Shown here one piece after another: positions 36,876 to 48,870 of a stretch of DNA of 64,000 bases. The DNA is from Chelonoidis abingdonii (Eukaryota; Chordata; Testudines; Testudinidae): the NCBI RefSeq assembly GCF_003597395.2, contig NC_133771.1, forward strand, positions 135,569,770 to 135,633,769, read 5' to 3'. How positions within the stretch are numbered: the first letter of the stretch is position 1; each line of letters opens with the position of its first letter. The position numbers were made by a program, and so were the translations under genes. The notes below the pieces were generated by a model. The model did not search any database, had not been told where the DNA came from, and saw only the letters and a list, made by a program, of their open reading frames with translations.

Positions 36876-38737
36876 ATACGCTGCTCCCTTACCCCTTGTA
36901 ACTATCCCCAATAAAACTTTAAATTGATTAATTTTAGTTGTGTGTGTGTCTGCAGTTTGCATCGTGACCCATACTCTCCTTGCATCTCTTACCTATATAG
37001 TCTATTGCCACGTGCAGCCTGGTAAATAACAGGCCTGCATTTCCTTTCGCCCCTGTGAATACGTGGCAATCTACACCTATCAGACTTCTCACTTAAAGAA
37101 GATGACTAACAAAACTATATTCCTAATTCCTTTAGTACGCAGAACCTGCCAACACCTTTAAAGTGTCTTTTTACTATATAAAGTGATTCTGTAAGATTCT
37201 GGAGAACCATGTTTATTGTGGTTTGTGGATTTAATTTGTAAGGAGAAATACAAGTATTTTATTTCCTAACTGCCAGCACAGCAAACTGGACTCTGTGAAT
37301 CAAGCTGCTTAGTCATCATTACCAGTAATAAAGTTTTTGCAGTTCCAGTTATGTCCTAAGAGATAACTGTGACTCCATATTCTTCCAGTGATTATCCCAA
37401 TTATATTTAATTTATTTTCCTTCACTTTGTTTTATCTTATGACATCATATTGCTTTTTAAATTAGTTGTAGGTGTGTATATGCCTGTTGGAACAACTGCT
37501 GCTTTATACCATATTATTCTTTAAACATAAGAAAAGCATTTTAAGAGCTCAGTCCTGCAAGGTGCTGAACATTCTGGCCCCAATCCTACTATTTTGGAAG
37601 CAATCACGTGCTTAACTTTAAATGTGTGCATAGTCTCACTGTAGTCAATGGAGCTATTCGGATGATTCAAAATAGACATATGCTTAGGTGCTTTGCTGGA
37701 TCGGGGCCAGAGTGCTAGGTCTCCCAATTCAAGCCCACTCAACCCCCTAAGCTTGCTCTCAAGTGGCTATCCCAAGTAGTCACAAGAGACTCAATATCCA
37801 CACTATTTTAAGTGTGCTAGTAGCCCCATTAGCATGTTTGGCTACCCAGGCTTGGGGGCTTGCTCCCAGCTGCAGTGCAGACATACAGAGTACAGAGTCA
37901 AGCCCTTGCTTATAGGGTTACTTCTTCAGTGGTCATTCTGTTGTGCAAAACAGCTAGTTCCTGTGAACTCTGTGAATCTTAATCCCAGCTGGTTTTGGAT
38001 CAGTGAAAAAATAAATTTACAGTGTTGCAAAATTGTTAACTGTGTGTACCCACATGGAGATCATGATGAGTTGGTTTTGAGTCACCATGGCCGGGATCCA
38101 AATCTCATTGGATTCAATGGGAATCCTTCCATTAACTTCGATGAGAGGTGGATCAGGCCCCATATATTGGTTATACATAGTGTTCATTTACATTCATTTA
38201 TTGTATTAGGCCTTAGTTACAGCTGGTTTTCTAGTATTTGTTTTACTAGTGCTCAGCTCAGAATTCATTACTTGCTATAGTAAATTGTAACACAACCAGT
38301 ATAAATGTTACTGTCATAATTATCCAGGAAGCCCATGGGAAATATTTTACTACAGAATGGTAGCTTTTAAACACCCCTAAAACTATCCCTGAAGTACCCA
38401 CATGGGTAACTTAGAAAGAGTGTGCCCTTTTCCCTCCTTCCATTTTTTTCCAGGCTCAGTAGGGTTTGGTGGCTCGCATCAGTATGAAACTGACTTGCAG
38501 ACCTTAGCTATAGATGAATGCAATCTTGGAGGAACAAGGCGTGATAGGATAGTGATCATTACGACCCTCATACACCTCAACTCGGTTTAAGGGCCTGTGT
38601 GCCTTTCTGTGTCCTTCCTGCTTCTCCCACTGATTCCTGTTGCTTGTCACAATCCCCCTCCCCGCGCTCAGTCATTATGTAACAAGCACTGCCACACCCC
38701 GGGGACCTAGAGGGATGTCAGTCTCTTCCCACTATCG
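36876..38737. other. Intergenic DNA with palindromic MITEs
   Basis: 37560-37710 is a foldback MITE (left GGCCCCAATCC, right GGATCGGGGCC). About 37740-37890 ends in CAGCTGCAGTGCAGACATAC, like the MITE ends at 60822. 38085-38160 is another small palindrome (CCGGGATCCAAATCTCATTGG mirrored by GAGAGGTGGATCAGG). No gene is supported. Confidence 0.45.
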
Positions 38738-38800
38738 ATGAAAAGTCCCAGCCGCAAACTGGACGCGCATGCTGCACTGGGGCTCCTGGGGCGGGTGGGC

Positions 38801-38828
38801 TTCAGCACCCCAGCCCGCGGACAGCTCC
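38801..38828 (+). promoter_or_regulatory. Split RE1/NRSE-like site (REST/NRSF)
   Basis: The left half-site TTCAGCACC (38801-38809) and right half-site GGACAGCTCC (38819-38828) match the RE1 halves (TTCAGCACC and GGACAGCGCC) at all but one position. They are separated by 9 bases instead of 2, a 7-base expansion. Expanded RE1 sites of this kind are known REST targets. Position in the promoter island of a brain-expressed gene fits repression outside neurons. Binding itself is inferred. Confidence 0.6.
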
Positions 38829-39319
38829 GTGCGCCGCGGGAGCCGAGGGATGGGGAAGGAAGCGCAGCTCCCGCAGGGCGGCTCCATGCCGGGGGAGGAG
38901 CGGAAGAACTTCTCCCCTCCGCCCCGCCCCGCCAAAGTCTCATCGCCTGGGGCGGGGCGGCGCAGGGCGGGGCGAGACCCGACCCCTCCCGCTGGCGGCT
39001 CTCCCAAAAAGGCTCTGTGACTTTAAATACGCCGAGACCTGCCCCTTCGGGGTGGGGCGTGGGCGGGCCAGGCTGTTCGGGGCTGCCATATAACCCCCCC
39101 TCCTGGGTGAGGACTGCGGCTATAATTGGCTGGATGTGGTATTTGGAGATGCTGAGCTGGCTCCTTCCCCCCATGTTCCTGCACACACACAGGGGTGGGT
39201 TGCGCGGGCGGCAGAGGGAGGCAGGGCTGGGCGGCGGCGGCGGCTCTGCCACTCCCTGCCTCCCTGCCTCGCTGTCTGAGCCGCTCTCGCTGCTGGGCTG
39301 CTGCCTGCGGCCGGGCGAG

Positions 39320-39389
39320 NNNNNNNNNNNNNNNNNNNNNNNNNNNNNNNNNNNNNNNNNNNNNNNNNNNNNNNNNNNNNNNNNNNNNN
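39320..39389. other. Assembly gap (70 N) just upstream of the PGBD5 start
   Basis: Run of N inside the GC-rich 5' UTR region, 23 bp before the chosen start codon. The true length is unknown, so frame continuity across it cannot be used. Confidence 0.99.
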
Positions 39390-39412
39390 TGCTGTCGGCG
39401 GCGGCGGGGATG

Positions 39413-39788
39413 ATGGCGGAGGGCGGCGGTGGCGGCGGGCCGCGGCGGAAGGCGCTGTCCCTGCTGGAGGCGGCCCGCTCCCGCTACGAAAGCCTGCAGA
39501 TCTCGGACGACGTGTTCGGGGAGTCGGGCCAGGACAGCAGCGGGAACCCCTTCTACAGCACCTCGGCCGATTCCCGCTCTGCCTCCTCCCAGGACGAGGA
39601 CGAGGAGCAGCTCGCGGCTACGGAGGGGCCCGGCCCCCGGGGCAGGGGGCGCCGTGTCCCCAGGGCGGTGGGAGCGGAGCGGCAGCAGGTTTCCGGCGGC
39701 GGCAGCCCGGGCCACACGGAGGAGGAGGAGGAGGGCTGGACCTCGACCCTGCGAGACGCCCCACCCCCAGACTTCAAGGATAGCTTCG
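39413..39788 (+). CDS. PGBD5: PGBD5 first coding exon (piggyBac-derived protein 5)
   Basis: The exon encodes 125 full codons plus one base. The N-terminus MAEGGGGGG is followed by a basic patch, a [20 protein letters not shown] block and [13 protein letters not shown] recognise these as the conserved N-terminal tail of PGBD5, a domesticated piggyBac transposase expressed in brain. An acidic low-complexity stretch follows, then [15 protein letters not shown] before the junction. The catalytic transposase-like domain is in later exons outside the window. Of two adjacent ATGs (39410 and 39413) the second has A at -3 and G at +4 and gives the expected MAEGG start. The exon ends at TTCG before GTAACA, giving a phase 1 intron. 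The donor is not a strong consensus but falls where the family exon ends. Identification is by memory of the family, without a search. Confidence 0.8.
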
Positions 39789-40300
39789 GTAACAGGCGGG
39801 CTGGGGAGCGGGGTGGTGCCTGCAGTGGGGCGCCCCATCCCTCGCCCCGCCGGCTGCGGGTGGGGTGCCTGGGCTGCTGCATGCGGGGAGGGCAGGGAGC
39901 CGAGAGACCGGGCTTTGCGGGTAATGCTCAAGGGGCGGCCCCGGCCGGCAAGCGAGAGGCGCAGGGAAAGTCTCTGCTCCGGCGGGAAGGTTAGTGTGGG
40001 GGCTGCAGCCAGGGCCTGAGGCTGGAGGGCGGGTGCAGCCGCGGGGCACTTCTGCAGTTTGGTCAGAGGCAGGGCAGGTGGCAGCTCTCGTTTCAGGGTG
40101 GCTGCTTGCAAGAGAGCCCCGGTCGCTCAGCTCCTCCGCGATCAGTGCTCCGCGCTTGGCCCCAGATGTCCCGACCAGCAACTATAACTAGCGGGCGGGG
40201 TAACAGGCTTAGCAGCGTACGGGAGAAACAGGCTGGTTTGCTCGTCCCTGGCCTGGCGCCCGAAACCCCCGGCTCTGCGGGGTTAGTTTGAGAGAGTGCG

Positions 40301-42182
40301 ATCCGTCTGTGTGCTGACCCCTGCCACCTGACTGCGCTCTGGCCTCGTTAAACAAATAGCTCCTAGGGCGGATGCTAGTGAGCATGTTAGTCGCTAGGGA
40401 GAGAACAGCCCCTTCTCGGGAAGAGTGAGAGCTCGGCTCATCTGCCCAAGAGCAGCAGCAGGGTAGGGCTGGCTGTTCAATCCTTGCCTTTCAGGACAGA
40501 CAGAGTATATAAATATCTCTCCTGTGCACCGGCTGAAGGCTTTATTTGATTTTATTATGATAAAGAATAGCTTCCCTCTTTCAGCGTACTGGCTTTTCTC
40601 ATTCCTTAGTTATTATGAAGCGTGGCTTGTATTTATGTACCAACTGGATAATTGCCTGACTTAAATGCAATGGTGTCTAACAAGACCCAGGGAGGGCAGC
40701 ATGTGATTGATCATGAACACTTTGTCCGTTTTTCTTCTCCCCTGATAATTTTGTGATCCTCAGAACAACAGGGCAGGTTATACAATGTGCCCTTGGGAAT
40801 CTCTGCTGCTTTGCTGGAGTTGGAAGCTGGAAATCCTGCTCAGCCTGTGTGTCCTAACATGTACATGGCCTATGATATAGGGAATATTATTATACCCACT
40901 TTACAGATGGGAGAAGCTGTGGACCAGAATGATTAAGTGACTTGCTCCAGATCACACAAGAAGTCTGTGGCAGCCCTGGGAATAGAACTCAGCTCCCTAA
41001 CTCTTGTCCTTACCACAAAGCCATCCTCAGCTCTATCCACCACCACACAGGTCTTTAAGAAAGTAAATGCTGAGAGCTCACTGAAGTGATCTGATGTATT
41101 ATGGCAGTGCATGGTATGGAGATTTTAATAGAATGATCTGTGTGAGATGTCATGTTATAGTGGTTTATAGGGAACCATTCCAACATCGGTCCACGGTATT
41201 AATGATTATGTTGTGTATGTAGCAAGGAAAAGTCATGTAAAGAGAACGTGCAGAATGTGAAAAATACAGCAATCAAGTAAAGCTCACAAATAAACCTGTA
41301 ATATATAGTATTCTGAGATGTTGCATTACTCAACTACTAGCAGCTTGTCCAATTTTATATTTGCTAGCCCAACCCCACTGTTTCTAATTCTTGATTGTCA
41401 GGCTTAATTCATTAATGTTGATGAGAGGTAGCAGAGAAAAGTCTATAAATATCAAATAAATAAATGAAGACTCAAGGGAAAAAGGGCACTTCAACAAACA
41501 TCCCTGTACCACAGTGTGAATTAAAACGGAGCTAGAGGAAGTAATTTTTTTAAGCTAATGTAAAAAGAATCCTAAACAAAGTTAAGCTCCAAATACTATA
41601 TTGCAATAACATTGTGTTTGACTGACATGTTACTAACAAAAGCAAGAAAGGGGAGCAGCAGCCTGTCTAATCGCTGTAAAATATTTAACAGCATGTACTA
41701 ATATAAAACTCTTGTGCATCTTTAAAGCGAATGCTAGTGGATATCCTGGATTCCTGTAATTCTCAAGCATATCTGAGGACACAATTTGGACCATATTTTT
41801 TATGGAGTTAAGGATGAAGTAACTTACCATTTAATTTCTTTGCCTTTGCTAGTATGTACATTTGTGTAACTTTAAAGCCATGATATGCATTTAATATAGA
41901 GATGGGATTGACATTTTTATTGCTTCTTTGGAAAAAAAAAAAAGAAAATTAAGATGATGACCTATTAGCTCATGAGTTCAGATTTCCTTAGAATTGAAGG
42001 AGTTTGATTTTTGGGAGACAGAAGTGATCACAGAAGTCTTTGGAGCAAGGAGAATTGGTAATACAGAGTCTGCTTCCACCTAACAGTAGATTTGAGAGAG
42101 ATTTCTGCTGCTTCTTACTCTGTTTGTGGCATGAACTGCATACAGTATCTATAATAGTGATTAGCTTTGGCAAAACTTGGTC
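40301..42182. other. Intronic DNA with one MIR-like SINE
   Basis: Apart from the MIR-like piece at 40865-41045 nothing recognisable is present. Short open frames carry no motif. Confidence 0.4.
40865..41045 (+). mobile_element. MIR/CORE-SINE-like remnant
   Basis: The order ATTATTATACCCACTTTACAGATG, then AGTGACTTGCTCCAGATCACAC, then GGCAGCCCTGGGAATAGAACT matches the well-known middle and 3' parts of MIR-type CORE-SINEs. Ancient and diverged. Confidence 0.7.
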
Positions 42183-43461
42183 GAATAAGAACATAAGAAT
42201 GTCCATACTGGGCCAGACCAATGGTCCATCTAGTCCAGTATCCTGTCTTCCAACAATGGCTGGTGCCAGATACTTCAGAGGCAATGAACAAAACAGGGCA
42301 CTGTCATCCAGACCCAGCTTTTGGGAGTCAGAGGTTTAGGGACACCCAGAGCATGGGGTTGTGTCCCTGACCATCTTGGCTAATAGCCATTGGTGGACCT
42401 ATCCTCCAGGAACTCATCTAATTCTCTTTTGAACCCAGTTATACTTTTGACCTTCACAACATCCCTTGGTAATGAGTTCCACAGGTTGACTGTGTAGTGT
42501 GAAGAAGTGCTTCCTTATGTTTGTTTAAATCTGCTGCCTATTAAATTTCATTGGGTGAACCTTGATTCTCATGTTATGTGGAAGGGTAAATAACACTTCT
42601 ATCACTGTCTCCATGCCATTCATGATTTTATATAACTTTATCATACCCCCCTCCCCCGGCCTCTATCCAGTCATCTCTTTACCAAGCTGAGCAGTCCCAG
42701 CCTTTTTAACCTCTCCTCATATGGAAGCTGTTCCATACTCCTAACAATTTTTGTTGCCATTCTCTGTATTTTTTTCCAATTCTGACGTATCTTTTTTGAG
42801 ATGGAGTGACAAGAATTGTGTGCAATGGGCGTACCATGGATTTATGTAGTGGCATTATGATATTTATTGCCTTATTATCTATTCCTTTCCTAACGGTTCC
42901 TAGCATTGTTAGCTTTTTTTGACTGCTGCTGCACATGGAGTGGATGTTTTCAGAGAACTATCCACAATTACCCCAAGATCTTTCTTGAGTGGTAACAGCT
43001 AATCTGGACCCATCATTTTGTATGTATAGTTGGAATTATGTTTTTCAATGTGCATTACTTTGAATTTATCAACAGTGAATTTCATCTGCCACTTTCTTGC
43101 CCAGTCACCCAGTTTTGTGAGATCCCTTTGCAACTCTTCACAGTCAGCTTTGGATTTAACTATATTGAGTAATTTTGTATCATCTGCAGACTTTGTCAGC
43201 TCCCTGTTTACCTCTTTTCCAGATCATTTATGAATATGTTGATCAGCACTGGTCCCAGTACAGATCCTTGTGGGATCTTGCTATTTACCTCTCTCTGCTG
43301 TGAAAACTGATCCTTTATTCTTACCCTTTGTTTCATATCTTTTAAGCAGAGACTGATCCACGAGACTGCCCATGACTGTCTATTTTGTTCATTTAAGAGC
43401 CTTTGGTGAGAGACCTTGTCAAAGGCTTTCTGAAAGTACAAGTACACTAGATCTACTGGAT
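42183..43461 (-). mobile_element. CR1 LINE, 3' part, minus strand
   Basis: The 3' end lies at 42183 (TAAGAACATAAGAATG on the plus strand, reading as the CR1 tail on the minus strand). On the minus strand, 43208-43460 encodes RT motifs FQKAFDKVSHQRLL and IPQGSVLGPVLINIFINDLE. Downstream are an incomplete C-terminal part and a 3' UTR. The 5' side is broken at 43461 by a hAT-like element. Confidence 0.9.
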
Positions 43462-44330
43462 CAGTGGTTCTCAACCAGTGTTCTGCAGCCCCCTGGGGGT
43501 CTGCAAGCCCTTTCAGGGGGCCCACGAGACTCCTGTGGCTGAAACCCAGTGCCCCCCATGGGCTGAAGCCAGGAGCTGTGGGGCTGAAGCCCTGATTCCT
43601 GGCGCCCCACATGGGACTAAAGCTGTGAGTGGTTGGGCTGAATCCCAAGGCCCTGAGCCCTGGTGCTCCCCATGGTGGGGCAGAAACCCTGAGCCCGTGG
43701 GCAGAGTTCGGAGGCATAGGGGGCATTGTTTCCCCCCAAACTACAGTGCAAGAGCAGGGTAGTCAGGGCAAGGGGCAGCTCCACACACTCCATGTCCTTC
43801 TCTCCCTGTGACTTGGCCAGGTTAGAGGTGGGAAGCTGGAGCTGGGCAGCGTGGAGCAGATGCTGCTCTGGCTGGTGCCATGGAGCAGGCAGCCGGTGAT
43901 GGTGTCTGGGGTTGAACCTGCTCCTCAGCTCCCAGCCCCTTTAGCTCATGCAGCCAGTAAGAGCCACCAGGGAAGGGGGACCCAGCTCCATGGCTGGCAG
44001 AGCGCTCCTGGAGCAGGGACTGCAGGGGCGCCCTCCCGGCACACAGCCCCTAGCTACCTGCACCCTGAGCTACCACCCCGCCTGCACATAGCCCCAGCTG
44101 CTCTCCTCCCTGCACCCTGAGCTACCACCCCACCTGTACACAGTCCTGGTTAACCCCTGCCTACACCCTGTGCTACCCCCTGCCTGCACACAGCCCCTAG
44201 CTGCCTGTCTGCTTGCACCCTGAGCTATTTTCAAACTTTCTGCGCTGAGCCTCCCCCTCCCCCTTTGAGTTATAATTTTTGTTTGTACTCCCCACAACCC
44301 AGTCTGTCTGGGTTGTGGGGAGTCGAGGTG
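43462..44330. mobile_element. hAT-like GC-rich element between two CR1 pieces
   Basis: The left end CAGTGGTTCTCAACC is a common hAT terminus. The interior (43500-44230) is GC-rich with repeated CACCCTGAGCTACC and GCCTGCACACAGCCCC phrases. The right end is not clearly defined: no second copy of the left flank (TACTGGAT, 43454-43461) was found. A perfect hairpin with 15-bp arms lies at its right side (44287-44323). Confidence 0.5.
44287..44323. repeat. Perfect 15-bp inverted repeat, 7-base loop
   Basis: ACTCCCCACAACCCA (44287-44301) is followed after GTCTGTC by its exact reverse complement (44309-44323). Confidence 0.9.
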
Positions 44331-44883
44331 GAGGTGGTGTGGAAGCCGTTCCATACCCCTAATAATTTTTGTTGCCCTTTTCTGAACCTCTTCCAATTCC
44401 AATGTATCTTTTTTTGAGATGAAACGACCACATCTGTGTGCAGTATTCAAGATGTGGTTGTACCATGGGTTTATATAGAGGCAACATGATATTTTCTGTC
44501 TTATTTTATCTGTCCCTTTCTTAATGATGCCTAACATTCTGTTTGCTTTTTAACTGCCGCTGCACATTGAGTGCATATTTTCAGAGGACTATATACAATG
44601 ATGCCAAGATCTTTCTTGACAGCTAATTTGAACCCCATTGTTTTGTATGTATAGTTGGAATTATGTTTTCCAATGTGCATTACTTTGCATATATCAACAT
44701 TGAATTTCATCTTCCATTTTGTTGCCAAGTCACCTATTTGAGAGATCCTTTTATAGCTCTTCGCAGTCTGCGTGGGACTTAACTATCTTGAGTAGTTTTG
44801 TATCATCTGCAAATTTTGTCACCTCATGGTTTATCCTTTTCTCCAGACCATTTATGAATATGTTGAATAGGACTGGTCCTGTT
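44331..44883 (-). mobile_element. Second CR1 LINE fragment, minus strand
   Basis: The minus strand encodes CR1 RT C-terminal pieces (VQKRATKIIRGMERL within 44070-44537, and WKMKFNVDICKVMHIGKHNS within 44531-44728). It covers the same part of CR1 as 42715-43260, so it is a separate copy and not the continuation of the first. Confidence 0.85.
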
Positions 44884-47800
44884 CAAAAAAAGAAATTAGT
44901 TGCCGTCAGTGCTAGCCTTTCTTCTCCTCCGTGCCTCTGCACACTCTTGTTCTCCTCATAAGATAGACCCATATGCATGTGCCCAAAGATGTTAGTAAAA
45001 TGAGATGCTAGAGATTTTCCCTATTGAAAATATAGATTGACACCTCTTTCCCCCTCCCCCCAGTAGACACACACACAAAGTATATGGTTTATAGTGCACA
45101 ACTCTGGTTTTGCATGGACTTTTGCTTTTGAAGGCACTCTTCTAACGTGTGTTATGCCCTACAATCTTTGGAGAACACATTCAGGTAGAAGAGAGAACTG
45201 CTAGGCAGCAGTCCTGTTGACTCAGACTTTTCTAATGACCTTGAAGAGATTTAAACAAACTTTAAATAGTCTTCTTTAACCTACATTTATGGTGATGGGG
45301 GGGGGGGGGAACATTTTCTAAAAGCTAGATTATAGAAAACATTCATTTCTCGCAAGGAGGTTGTCAGATGTGACTTGACCTCTGTATGTAGAAGATCACT
45401 TTTGCTGGGTAGATGAAAATCAGGATTTCATGTAGCAGCATAGCACAATCTAAATATGCATGTCAGGAAGCAAAGGATAGCTTTTGATTAATGCAGTGAA
45501 CTGGTCACATCTTTTGGGAGCTAGCCAGTTAAATATTAGTTGCATCTGCAGCTCACTGCTGAAAAAACACACTGGTAAGCATTAGAGATTTTACTTTAAA
45601 TAATTCTCATTTCAGTATTTCTGTTAGTTCACCAATAGACAGCAAAAAAAAACTACTATGAAAAGGATTATTTATAGGTGTGCATTAAAGCAGCTTTACT
45701 CCATTTTAAATATATTACATTGGGCCGCGTCCACTTCTCAAATTAAATTATTCAGAGCAGCAATATAAATGCTGACTTTGCACATCTGAGATGTGCAATC
45801 TGTCTCCTTGATTATGCAATCATTAAACTTAGTTTTCATTCTTAACTTTACTGACGAATGTTTGCTGAAGTTGGGTTAGCTGAGGCGGGGGAGAGATGCA
45901 TCTGTGTAGATGGTTAATGAACCAACTTCCAGTTGGATGGATGAAGGTTAGACGATGTTAAGTTTTTCAAGGTGAGGGCTGTCTCTTTTTATGTTTGCAT
46001 AGTGCCTCGTACAATAGGGCTTCAGTCTTCCTTGCTTCCTCTTGGCACTGCTATTATACAAATAAAGAAAATGAATTTGGTTTCTTTGAAATAAGAATAA
46101 GGAAAGTGTGTTTAGCTCCCTCCATCTAGTCTCCAGTGAACCTCATAATACAACATATTTAGTTAGTATGGAGTCATTCATACATGCTGTATACCAATGT
46201 GTTTTACAGGAATTAAATAGTAACTGAAGAGGGAATGATGAGATGTAGCTGAACGAGAAAAGAAAAGGGCTTTTAGTTGAGATTTCAAAGAATAGAATCT
46301 TTGCTAAGCAGAGAGATACAGGAAGATTGTGCAGAAGGGAGGAGAGTCAAAGAGATAGTGAGATCACATGGAATGGCAGAAGAAGCCAGTGCTAGAGGAG
46401 CAGGGTGGGAGTAGGGAGAGACCCCTCGAGGTAGGATGCAGCATATCCATAAAGACTTGTAATAAGGAGGGAAACTGCTCTGAATCCTGGAAAGAATCTG
46501 GAATTCTGGGTGATGCAAAGTCACTAAAGAAAGGTCCAGTACAAGAACAGCAGGAAAGGTACACTGCAGGAGGTGGAAAAATATTTGAGCATCACTTATT
46601 CATCTGTGCCAGATTGTGCTGTAGAATGTGGCCTAAATAGCTCTCTGGTTGTGAATGTGGGCGCAACTTCCCAGACTTCGGTGGTGTTTTGCCTATTTAT
46701 GCCATCAGAGAAATTGGCCTATTTAACTTATGAACCCTAAAATTACTTCAGAGTGTAGAATAGTTATAGGCAATAATTTTGCATTCTCCTTTGAATAAAT
46801 TCTACAATATTTTCCTGGGTGTGTTATATAATAAATAATACAGTAATAGGACTCAGAACTGCAGAATGATGGTGAATGCATCTGTTGAGATATCAGAGGA
46901 AATGTCTGTAGGATGATCTAAAAGTTTTTGTTTAGCATAATCCACATCTTTATTTAGCAAAGGTTCAGATCCAAACATGTGTTTCTGAAGGCTTTATTGG
47001 GCCTAAAGCAAATTTCTCTCCATCCATCATTGCTAATAGTGTTGATTTCAGTGCAAGACAACCTTGCAGATCTTAAAATGTAATGCAATTTAACTATCCT
47101 TTCCTTTCCCCCACTTTGCATTATTCATGTTCAAGTTCAGCAGCGAAATGCTCATTACTTAAACTGGGTAGGAGAACCAGATTTTCTGCTCTTAAAATGA
47201 CAAGCATTCGTACTTTGTTTTTAATATGCAAAAGTCAGTAAACACTGCAGATTAAGGGCTCTTCTTCACAATATATCTGTAGCCTTTTGCATAGGAGAAG
47301 TATGTTTCCTCCCAGACTGATTTCTTGCATGTGACCAAATGATCTCCCCTCCCCCATCTACTTTTAAAGGTAATGAAGTGGTCGTTTAAAGGCAGTGAGT
47401 GAGCAGCTCTGGGAAGTTCGGTCCTCTCTGCACAATACAGGAACAGTATAAGAAACAGCAATGCCCTGTCAATGTGCCTCAAACTTGAACTGCAGGGACC
47501 ACCTTGTGGTGTGAGAGAGTGGTCTTTCCATGTCCATTCAGCTCTCTGCTGAGACTAATGAGGCTACTAATCACTGATTAGCTTAGTTAGTCTGTATAGA
47601 CTTAGCTCACAGAAAGTACTTGCCTAGGTGGCACAGAATTGAAAGAAGCTGGAGGCTTCACTCAGTTGAAACTTTTCCTTCCATGCTCAACATCCCACCA
47701 AATTTAGTAGGAACACAATGAATCCTGCACAAATATAGACTCCCCAGTAGAGAAGCGTGATGCACACCTCAAAGGAATGTTAACAATGGGTATAAACGGA

Positions 47801-48862
47801 TTCCCCAAGAAGACCCGTTGTAATGTCTGTCCTTCCTGCATTCAGAAACCAGTGAGTATGTGGTGATTGCTGAAATATTGTTAGGGACCCTTGGCACAGG
47901 GCATCAAAGCCAACTAATAAAGATGTTCCATTGTACTCTTATATTCTATTTCTTCTTTGGTTAACTTGTGCCTCTTTTAGCATTGTCAAAGCAGAACACA
48001 TTAAAATAGAGAACAGCTGTGCTCCAAGGTAGGTGCAAGGACAAATCAAATAATAGTTCTCCCATTCATCTATCATTTTACTTTCTCGTGGCACGGCATT
48101 CTTCTCAGGGAGAGCATCCTTGCTGAGACAAATCTATCATTCCCATTTCATATTTCTTAAAGGACAGGGTATAAGATCCCCTTTCTCTCCCCTCACCCAA
48201 CATGACCTGCCCGGTTATACAGTGTATCCCTGTGAGTGGGAGGGGAACAAGCTTAAGATAGCTGCTTAACATATCTTTGACAGTAGTGGTGTCTCTGGCA
48301 GCTTCCTAAGGAGAAGACCAGGAAAATGGCAGGCACATGTTAATAGTGTATTAATTGAAGCATTCTTCCAACTCCTGGCCTTCCACATCTCCTTCCTCAG
48401 ATGTGGCATAGAATTTCACATGATTTGTATTGATTTAATGTCGCAAAACTATGTTCACTCCTGTATCTTATTTGATAGTTGAATAGAAATTGCTTTCATT
48501 CACCAGTAATAAGCTGTAGCTGATCAGTTTGTAGCTACAGGGGGAGGAATGGCGAGAGAGCAGCCAAATATACTTTGGGCAACCCTGTGGCCTAGGAATT
48601 GCTTGTGCAGGCTATACCCTGAAGACAAGTGGAAAAGATGCTGTGGTTTGAAAATCAGAGAAGGAGCAGGAGATGACTCTAGACCAGAACTGGAGGGATG
48701 AGTAGTACACTATAGAGCTGATCTTCATTCATGTAAAGAACCTCTCAAACACACTTGATGTTTTCAGGCCAATCAGAAGAGGACTCGCACAATTTCTAAT
48801 CAATGTGCAATACTCTTAATGTAGAGGCACAGCAGGAGAGCTCCTGACAGGATAGAAAATGC
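44884..48862. other. Intronic DNA, nothing assigned
   Basis: A G-run lies at 45297-45309. 45960-46070 resembles an L2-type 3' tail (GTGAGGGCTGTCTCTTTTTA, then CATAGTGCCTCGTACAATAG). No coding exon is supported. Confidence 0.4.
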
Positions 48863-48870
48863 GATCTCAG

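Larger units (their letters stand above)
38740..40300 (+). promoter_or_regulatory. PGBD5: CpG island promoter of PGBD5
   Basis: This is the only stretch of the window that is both very GC-rich and dense in CG dinucleotides outside repeats, and it surrounds the first coding exon. It holds Sp1-type GC boxes (CCCCGCCCCGCC at 38922; GGGGCGGGGCGG near 38951; GGGCGTGGGCGGGCC near 39054) and an inverted CCAAT box (ATTGG, 39125-39129). No convincing TATA box sits at a fixed distance from a start, as expected for a CpG-island promoter. The transcription start was not determined. Confidence 0.8.

Noticed and set aside
36413..36962. Long frames over 36465-36875
   Set aside because: They consist almost entirely of N.
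39064..39100. CCATATAACC as an SRF CArG box
   Set aside because: The consensus needs GG at the 3' end; here it is CC.
39110..39130. TATAATTGG as a TATA box for PGBD5
   Set aside because: It lies about 290 bp from the start codon in a CpG island and overlaps an inverted CCAAT box; a TATA-less promoter is more likely.
38738..39994. 418-codon open frame running in frame into PGBD5
   Set aside because: It crosses a gap of uncertain length and GC-rich DNA with few stops, continues past the splice donor, and its upstream part has no resemblance to PGBD5.
39023..40111. 362-codon minus-strand open frame opposite PGBD5
   Set aside because: A shadow of GC-rich coding and promoter sequence; it spans the gap and has no domain.
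42183..44883. A single CR1 copy split by the hAT-like element
   Set aside because: The right piece repeats a part already present in the left piece, so these are two copies.
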